From: Candidatus Pelagibacter sp.
Lineage (GTDB): Bacteria > Pseudomonadota > Alphaproteobacteria > Pelagibacterales > Pelagibacteraceae
Length of the DNA stretch: 26,477 nt
Reading direction: 5' to 3'
NCBI GenBank assembly: GCA_016777545.1
Contig: JADHRH010000002.1
Location: 1-26,477, forward strand
The notes below the pieces were generated by a model. It was not told where the DNA came from, ran no database searches, and worked only from the letters and a program-made list of their open reading frames with translations. This document shows, in pieces, positions 21,925 to 26,477 of the stretch; within the stretch, counting starts at the first letter, position 1, and every line of letters begins with the position of its first letter. A program made the translations under genes and the position numbers.

Positions 21925-22969
21925 ATTATTTCTTAGTTATTGTAAAATTAACAATTTAGAAATTAATCCAAATCAATTAGGCTCAATCGATGAGCTAAAT
22001 TTATTCTATAATCAAAACTTTAATAAATCACTTTTAAAAAAAATATTTACTAAACAAAATTATAAAACAGGGTTTTATTTACAAGGGGATGTGGGTGTAG
22101 GTAAAACCATGATACTCAATTTTTTTTATAATAAATTTGATAAAACTAAACAAAGATTTCACTTTAATGAGTTTATGATTAGTTTTCATGACTTTGTATT
22201 TAAAAACAAAGAAAATAAACAAGAAAATATTATAGATAGATTTGTTAAAAAACTAAAAAGTAAATCTAAATTAATTTATTTTGATGAGTTTCAGGTTACA
22301 AATATTGTAGATGCTATGATTTTAGGTAGCTTATTTAAAAAAATATTTGATGAGAATATAAAAGTTTTATTTTCATCAAATACTAAAATAAATGACCTCT
22401 ACAAAGATGGATTACAAAGAGATCAATTTCTTCCCTTTATTAAAATAATGAAGGAAAGATCTTACGAGACACAATTGATTATCCAAGATGATTATAGAAA
22501 ATCTGTAAAAAACAGAAATGAAAGATATTTTTATCCATTAAATGAATCAACTAATTTTAAACTTAATAAATTTTTTAGAAAAATAACAAAAAATCTTACT
22601 AATCAAGAAATGATCTTAAGTATTAAAGGTAGAAAGCTTACTATTAAGAATTACTTTAATGGAATAGCACGTTTTGATTTTAAAGAGTTATGTTCTAAAA
22701 ATATTGGAGCTGAAGATTACATTAAAATAACTGAAGTATGCAATTTTATTGTTATAGAAAATATTCCAATTTTTAATAGTGATAATTCTAATCAACAACA
22801 AAGATTTATTACTTTAATTGATATTCTTTATGAAAAAAATATACCACTTATGATAACTTCTCAATTACAATTAGATTTATTAAGCTCTTCTGAAGATTTA
22901 AAAAAAATATTTAAAAGAACTATTAGTAGGTTGTATGAATTAACATCTATTAAGTATACGAAGTTATGA
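21911..22969 (+). CDS. zapE: ZapE/AFG1-like ATPase
   Basis: A 352-residue P-loop ATPase of the AFG1/ZapE family. The Walker A motif is GDVGVGKT (residues 59-66), Walker B is LIYFDEF (121-127), a sensor-like SSN is at 155-157, and the family motif LQRDQFLPFI is near 168-177. ZapE acts at the constricting Z-ring in E. coli; AFG1 in mitochondria is tied to turnover of respiratory subunits. The ATG at 21911 overlaps the previous gene by 14 bases; it gives a normal N-terminal length, and no better start is apparent. The next gene starts within its stop (ATGA overlap). Confidence 0.92.
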   Translation: MNLNKLFLSYCKINNLEINPNQLGSIDELNLFYNQNFNKSLLKKIFTKQNYKTGFYLQGDVGVGKTMILNFFYNKFDKTKQRFHFNEFMISFHDFVFKNKENKQENIIDRFVKKLKSKSKLIYFDEFQVTNIVDAMILGSLFKKIFDENIKVLFSSNTKINDLYKDGLQRDQFLPFIKIMKERSYETQLIIQDDYRKSVKNRNERYFYPLNESTNFKLNKFFRKITKNLTNQEMILSIKGRKLTIKNYFNGIARFDFKELCSKNIGAEDYIKITEVCNFIVIENIPIFNSDNSNQQQRFITLIDILYEKNIPLMITSQLQLDLLSSSEDLKKIFKRTISRLYELTSIKYTKL

Positions 22970-23385
22970 GACAAGAGTTTTTCAATTTAGAAATGAGTAC
23001 TAATGGTCAGAGTCTCTATGAATTTACAAGTCAAACTAACAAATGGATTAAGGATAATGAATTTAATAATGGAATTATCAATATAAGCATTCAACACACC
23101 AGTGCTTCTTTAATAATTCAAGAGAATGCCGATCCAGATGTTCAAAGTGATTTAGTAAATTTTTTTAATAAGCTCGTACCTATGGATAATTCCCTTTACA
23201 TCCATACAACTGAGGGAAAAGATGACATGCCTGCACATATAAAATCTGCGTTAACTAATAATCAAATCTCTTTAAGCGTTAAAAACAATGAGTTATTACT
23301 TGGTACTTGGCAGGGTTTATATCTTTTTGAGCACAGAATTGAGAAGCAAAAAAGATTGATCGTCCTTCATTATTTAGGAGATTAG
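22966..23385 (+). CDS. yjbQ: YjbQ-family protein (UPF0047)
   Basis: A 139-residue YjbQ-family protein. Conserved blocks are NISIQHTSASLIIQENADPD, HTTEGKDDMPAHIKS and LLGTWQGLYLFEHR, which carry the invariant His and Glu residues of the family. E. coli YjbQ has been linked to a weak thiamine-phosphate synthase activity, and the family is often labelled secondary thiamine-phosphate synthase; true role remains uncertain. Its ATG overlaps the ZapE-like stop by four bases (ATGA), implying translational coupling. It is the last gene of the long + strand run and shares its stop quadruplet TTAG with the convergent photolyase gene. Confidence 0.92.
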   Translation: MRQEFFNLEMSTNGQSLYEFTSQTNKWIKDNEFNNGIINISIQHTSASLIIQENADPDVQSDLVNFFNKLVPMDNSLYIHTTEGKDDMPAHIKSALTNNQISLSVKNNELLLGTWQGLYLFEHRIEKQKRLIVLHYLGD

Positions 23386-24803
23386 TTTTTCTTAATTGTT
23401 TTAAAAGCATCTAGAGCAGCATTTCTGGCTTGAACGTGATCTACAATTGGTTTTGGATAGTTGATACCAACAACTACTTTAATCTGTTCTTGGTATTTGG
23501 TTTCAAGTTCCCATGGCTTATATAGAAACTTATTAGGCATGTTTTTAAGTTCTGGAACCCACTTTTTTGTATAAATCCCATCTTTGTCAAATTTTTCACC
23601 CTGAAGAATAGGATTGAAGATTCTAAAGTATGGAGCTGCATCTGCGCCACATCCTGCAACCCATTGCCATTGGGCAATGTTACTAGCTTCATTATAATCT
23701 ACTAAACAATTTTTAAAATGTTTTTCACCCTCCATCCAATGAATTCTTAAATGCTTAACAAGAAAAGAAGCAACAATCATTCGAACTCTATTGTGCATCC
23801 ATCCTGTTTCGTATAGTTCTCTCATTCCAGCATCAACAATGGGATATCCTGTCATGCCTGCTTTCCAAGCTTTAAGAAATTTATCATTTTTAACCCAAGG
23901 AAAATTGTCAAAATCTTTTCTAAGATTACCTTTTAACATTTGTGGAAAGTAATTAATTAAACTATGAGAAAATTCTCTCCATCCTAATTCATTAATATAC
24001 TTTCTATATCCAATTTTTTTAACTTTAATGTCTTGGCATTTCTTCCAAATTGTTTCTACATGTATTTGACCAAATTTTAAGAAAGGAGATAACTTGGAGG
24101 TTCCGTTAACACCTGGAATATCTCGTGCATCACCATAGTCCTCAATTCTATTATTTATTAATTCTTGTAAATATTTTTTAGCTTCTTTTTCAGATGGGTC
24201 CCAGTATTTCTCAAATTTTTTATACCAATTTTTTTTAGGTAAAATTTCTTTTATAGAAATTGAATTTTTAAATATGTTTATCTTTTTAATTTTTGATTTA
24301 ACTTGTATTAATTTTGAAGGTGTTTTTGAAATATAATGTTGTTCAGTTTTTTTCCAAAACGGAGTGAATACTTTATAGGGAGTGCCATCGTCTTTAGTCA
24401 TTTCTTGAAATTCTACAAGAATGTTTCCTTTAAAATATTTATATTGAATCTCATTCTTAATAAATAGATCTCTTATTTTTTTACCTTTATTAATTACATC
24501 TGGCTCATAAACTTTACTCCAATAAACAGTAACATCATCTTTCTTTTTTAAAATTGATAATACCTCTAGTTCATCACCTAACTGAACTTCCAATGTGATA
24601 TTTAATTTCTTTAGATCTATACTTAAATTTTCTAATGATTTAGACAGCCACCATTTTTGGGCCTCTCTTTTTTTATCAAAGTTTTTTGGGTTATATATAT
24701 AAAGAGCATTTACATACTCATGATTTTGAGTTGCTGTCGCTAAGGCTTCGTTATATTCAATTCTAAAATCTTCTCTAATCCAAACAATGGCTTTTTTTGT
24801 CAT
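23382..24803 (-). CDS. phrB: Deoxyribodipyrimidine photolyase (class I CPD type)
   Basis: A 473-residue photolyase/cryptochrome-family flavoprotein. The N-terminal antenna-binding Rossmann domain starts with IVWIREDFRIEYNEAL. The FAD-binding helical domain includes GYPIVDAGMREL, TGWMHNRVRMIVASFL, the WQWVAGCGADAAPYFRIFNP region and a C-terminal PWEL...YPKPIVDH segment, all typical of class I cyclobutane pyrimidine dimer photolyases. It repairs UV-induced dimers with blue light, fitting a surface-ocean organism. A 6-4 photolyase or cryptochrome is less likely. It is the third gene in the minus-strand run after the second GlnT-like gene and the ammonia-lyase gene, six bases after the latter, and likely co-transcribed with them. 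Confidence 0.93.
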   Translation of the reverse strand: MTKKAIVWIREDFRIEYNEALATATQNHEYVNALYIYNPKNFDKKREAQKWWLSKSLENLSIDLKKLNITLEVQLGDELEVLSILKKKDDVTVYWSKVYEPDVINKGKKIRDLFIKNEIQYKYFKGNILVEFQEMTKDDGTPYKVFTPFWKKTEQHYISKTPSKLIQVKSKIKKINIFKNSISIKEILPKKNWYKKFEKYWDPSEKEAKKYLQELINNRIEDYGDARDIPGVNGTSKLSPFLKFGQIHVETIWKKCQDIKVKKIGYRKYINELGWREFSHSLINYFPQMLKGNLRKDFDNFPWVKNDKFLKAWKAGMTGYPIVDAGMRELYETGWMHNRVRMIVASFLVKHLRIHWMEGEKHFKNCLVDYNEASNIAQWQWVAGCGADAAPYFRIFNPILQGEKFDKDGIYTKKWVPELKNMPNKFLYKPWELETKYQEQIKVVVGINYPKPIVDHVQARNAALDAFKTIKKN

Positions 24804-24809
24804 ATTTAC

Positions 24810-25952
24810 TCAGATTTTTTGCAATCCATCACTTAGTAGTTTTTGATACATTGCACTATCAGTTAAACCTTCACAACCAAATAAAAGTACATTTGATTGT
24901 TCATTTAACTCTAGCTTATCTAAGTATTCTTTATTGTTAAATGAGCTTATTAACGCGATTATACCTGGGACCGCACATTCACCAGCTATTATTTTTTCAT
25001 CAGATAAACGCTTTTCTGCTAGCAATGCTACAGTAGTTGAGATTGCTTCATCAGATATAGTTAAACAATAATTTGAAGAATTTTTTAAAATTTCCCAGGC
25101 AATACTTGATACATCACCACAAGACATTCCACCCATTACTGTTTCCTTTTTAATATCAACAGTTGTGGGTTTATTATTCTTAATACTTTGAAATACACAG
25201 TCTGCATTTTCTGGCTCAACAATAATAAATTTTGGAATATTTTGTGATAATTTTGCAAAGCCAGCAATCATTGCTGCAGCCATTCCGCCAACTCCAGCTT
25301 GAAGAAATACGTGTGATATTGAATTAGATTTTACCTCATCTAAAATTTCTTTAATCATTATGGTGTATCCAGCCATAATTAATTTTGGTACTTCTTTGTA
25401 ACCTTCCCAAGACACATCTTGTACAATTTCCCAATTATTTTCTTTAGATTGTTTTATGCATTCTTTTAATGAATTGTCATAATTGCCTTTAACTCTAATC
25501 ACTTCAGCATCCAATTTACGCATTGCTTCAGCTCTAGATTCACTAACAAATTCACTTATAAATATTTTACATTTTAATCCAAGTCTTTGAGCTCCCCAGG
25601 CTACAGATCGACCATGATTTCCAGCTGTTGCTGTTGATACAGTTATATTCTCTTTTTCACTGGCAATCTTGTAAACAGCAAAAGCTCCACCTAAAGCTTT
25701 AAAAGATTTTAGATCAAACCGTTTATCCTCATCTTTGTAGTAAATATTTTTAAATTTTAATTCATCATTTAGTTTATTTAATTTAACCAATGGAGTAGGG
25801 GCATAATCATCCCAACTAGATATAGCTTCTATCGCTTCATCTATAAATTTTTCTGGAAGTTGTGTAAGTATATTTTCTTTATTAAATTTATAATTTTTAT
25901 TCTCTAAAAATGATGTAATAGACCAAAGATCTTTCTCAAGGATTGATTTCAT
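24810..25952 (-). CDS. Diaminopropionate ammonia-lyase-like PLP enzyme
   Basis: A 380-residue fold-type II PLP enzyme. The Schiff-base lysine is Lys85 in KSFKALGGA, the phosphate/carboxylate-binding segment is TATAGNHGRS (107-116), and a glycine-rich loop QAGVGGMAAA lies near the middle. VQDVSWEGY and the C-terminal GCEGLTD segment match the diaminopropionate ammonia-lyase family (E. coli YgeX). Such enzymes eliminate ammonia from 2,3-diaminopropionate to give pyruvate and ammonia. One difference: where E. coli has Asp in TDGNHG, this protein has Ala110, so substrate or stereospecificity may have changed. It follows the second GlnT-like gene by three bases, suggesting amine or amino-acid catabolism. 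A threonine/serine-type dehydratase activity is an alternative. Confidence 0.85.
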   Translation of the reverse strand: MKSILEKDLWSITSFLENKNYKFNKENILTQLPEKFIDEAIEAISSWDDYAPTPLVKLNKLNDELKFKNIYYKDEDKRFDLKSFKALGGAFAVYKIASEKENITVSTATAGNHGRSVAWGAQRLGLKCKIFISEFVSESRAEAMRKLDAEVIRVKGNYDNSLKECIKQSKENNWEIVQDVSWEGYKEVPKLIMAGYTIMIKEILDEVKSNSISHVFLQAGVGGMAAAMIAGFAKLSQNIPKFIIVEPENADCVFQSIKNNKPTTVDIKKETVMGGMSCGDVSSIAWEILKNSSNYCLTISDEAISTTVALLAEKRLSDEKIIAGECAVPGIIALISSFNNKEYLDKLELNEQSNVLLFGCEGLTDSAMYQKLLSDGLQKI

Positions 25953-25955
25953 TTG

Positions 25956-26477
25956 TTAACAATCAAGAGTACTATTTTTTTCCCAGTGAGTTACTGAGCT
26001 TTTTTTATCAAACTTTTCTTCTTGATTAAAATCTTTAATTTCAGACCTTTTTAATTTTAGATAGCTTTTAATAGTATCACCACCAAATGCTTCATTAATT
26101 TCTTTACTATTTTCTAGTTGATCCAATGCATCCTCTATTATGTCAGGTAATTTTTTTAGATTAGGGTAATTTTTATGATCAGTATACATATTACAAGATA
26201 AAGGTTCACCAGGATCTATTTTATTATTTATTCCATGCAAACCAGCGGCTATCACTCCAGCTTGAAGTAAATAAGGATTTACTGCTCCATCCATTAACCT
26301 TAATTCAAATCTACCTTTATCAGGAATTCTTATCATATGAGTTCTATTGTTTCCTGTATAAGAAATACTACTAGGTGACCATGTAGCTCCCGATTTTGTT
26401 GGTGGTGCATTTATTCTTCTATAACTATTAATTGTCGGATTAAAAAATGCAGTTAAAGGCTGAGTAAGTTTCATAAT
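25956..26477 (-). CDS. Second GlnT-like glutamine synthetase family ligase, C-terminal part (5' end outside window)
   Basis: The frame continues past the window edge, so the Met codon at 26474 is internal. The 173 visible residues are the end of a type III glutamine synthetase-like catalytic domain. Recognisable parts are INSYRRINAPPT, ATWSPSSISYTGNNR, the active-site segment FELRLMDGAVNPYLLQAGV and HGINNKIDPGEP. These resemble GlnT/GmaS enzymes, which ligate glutamate to ammonia or alkylamines such as methylamine. It differs clearly from the other GlnT-like protein at 7313-8734 (for example VNPYLLQAGVIAAG against MNVYLALSMTISAA), so they are old paralogues and not a recent copy. It leads a minus-strand run with a PLP ammonia-lyase and photolyase. 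The C-terminal tail after about residue 150 is charged and short. Confidence 0.85.
   Translation of the reverse strand: MMKLTQPLTAFFNPTINSYRRINAPPTKSGATWSPSSISYTGNNRTHMIRIPDKGRFELRLMDGAVNPYLLQAGVIAAGLHGINNKIDPGEPLSCNMYTDHKNYPNLKKLPDIIEDALDQLENSKEINEAFGGDTIKSYLKLKRSEIKDFNQEEKFDKKSSVTHWEKNSTLDC

Noticed and set aside
25956..26474. Complete 172-residue small GS-like protein
   Set aside because: The frame continues past the right edge and the product is just the C-terminal part of a type III GS fold; it is a window truncation, not a small gene.

Overview
The window is a stretch of chromosome from a streamlined, very AT-rich marine alphaproteobacterium. The Pelagibacterales (SAR11 clade) is the best fit. 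This rests on the low GC (roughly 30% by eye), almost no intergenic DNA, overlapping or nearly abutting genes, Lys/Asn/Ile-rich proteins, and gene content: polyamine-type ABC transporter, GlnT-like glutamine synthetases, agmatinase, Rieske oxygenase, AcnA, a BamB-like protein and ZapE. The taxon is inferred from these traits; no rRNA or marker search was possible. I found no tRNA, rRNA, CRISPR array, insertion sequence or phage gene, and no gene-free stretch longer than about 150 bases.

Layout. Positions 2-2722 (+) hold the 3' end of a PotD/YdcS-type substrate-binding protein gene, a strong hairpin terminator, and two permease genes of a spermidine/putrescine-type importer. The ATPase gene is not in the window. 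Positions 2779-5001 (+) encode a FadN-type fused 3-hydroxyacyl-CoA dehydrogenase/enoyl-CoA hydratase. Positions 4998-6203 (-) encode an extraordinary 401-residue charged helical protein. Positions 6303-10715 (-) are a tight five-gene operon read in the order Rieske oxygenase, glyoxalase I-like, EutQ-like cupin, GlnT-like ligase, MetX-like alpha/beta hydrolase. Positions 10866-12247 (-) pair a secreted HExxH protein with an anchored cyclophilin. Positions 12306-14722 (+) are agmatinase-family ureohydrolase plus aldehyde dehydrogenase. An ArgE/DapE-like deacylase (14719-15909, -) faces them. Positions 15937-23385 (+) are a long co-directional run: CsaA-like, LysE-like, aconitase, YfgM-like, BamB-like, small cupin-like, ZapE-like, YjbQ. 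Positions 23382-26477 (-) hold photolyase, a diaminopropionate ammonia-lyase-like enzyme and the 3' end of a second GlnT-like gene.

How the genes fit together. Small nitrogenous compounds recur: an importer of polyamine type, a ureohydrolase plus aldehyde dehydrogenase that would suit agmatine or guanidinobutyrate breakdown, two ligases of the gamma-glutamyl-amide-forming family, a PLP ammonia-lyase and an amino-acid exporter. The most interesting unit is the Rieske-glyoxalase-cupin-GlnT-hydrolase operon. It has the parts for an amine oxidation route that works on gamma-glutamylated intermediates, in outline like the aniline and isopropylamine pathways, but with a gene set I do not recognise as a described pathway. 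The other genes are housekeeping: TCA cycle, outer-membrane assembly, cell division, folding, DNA repair.

Genome compaction is visible throughout. All three convergent gene pairs overlap by exactly four bases through a shared stop quadruplet, and one divergent pair is separated by only 27 bases.
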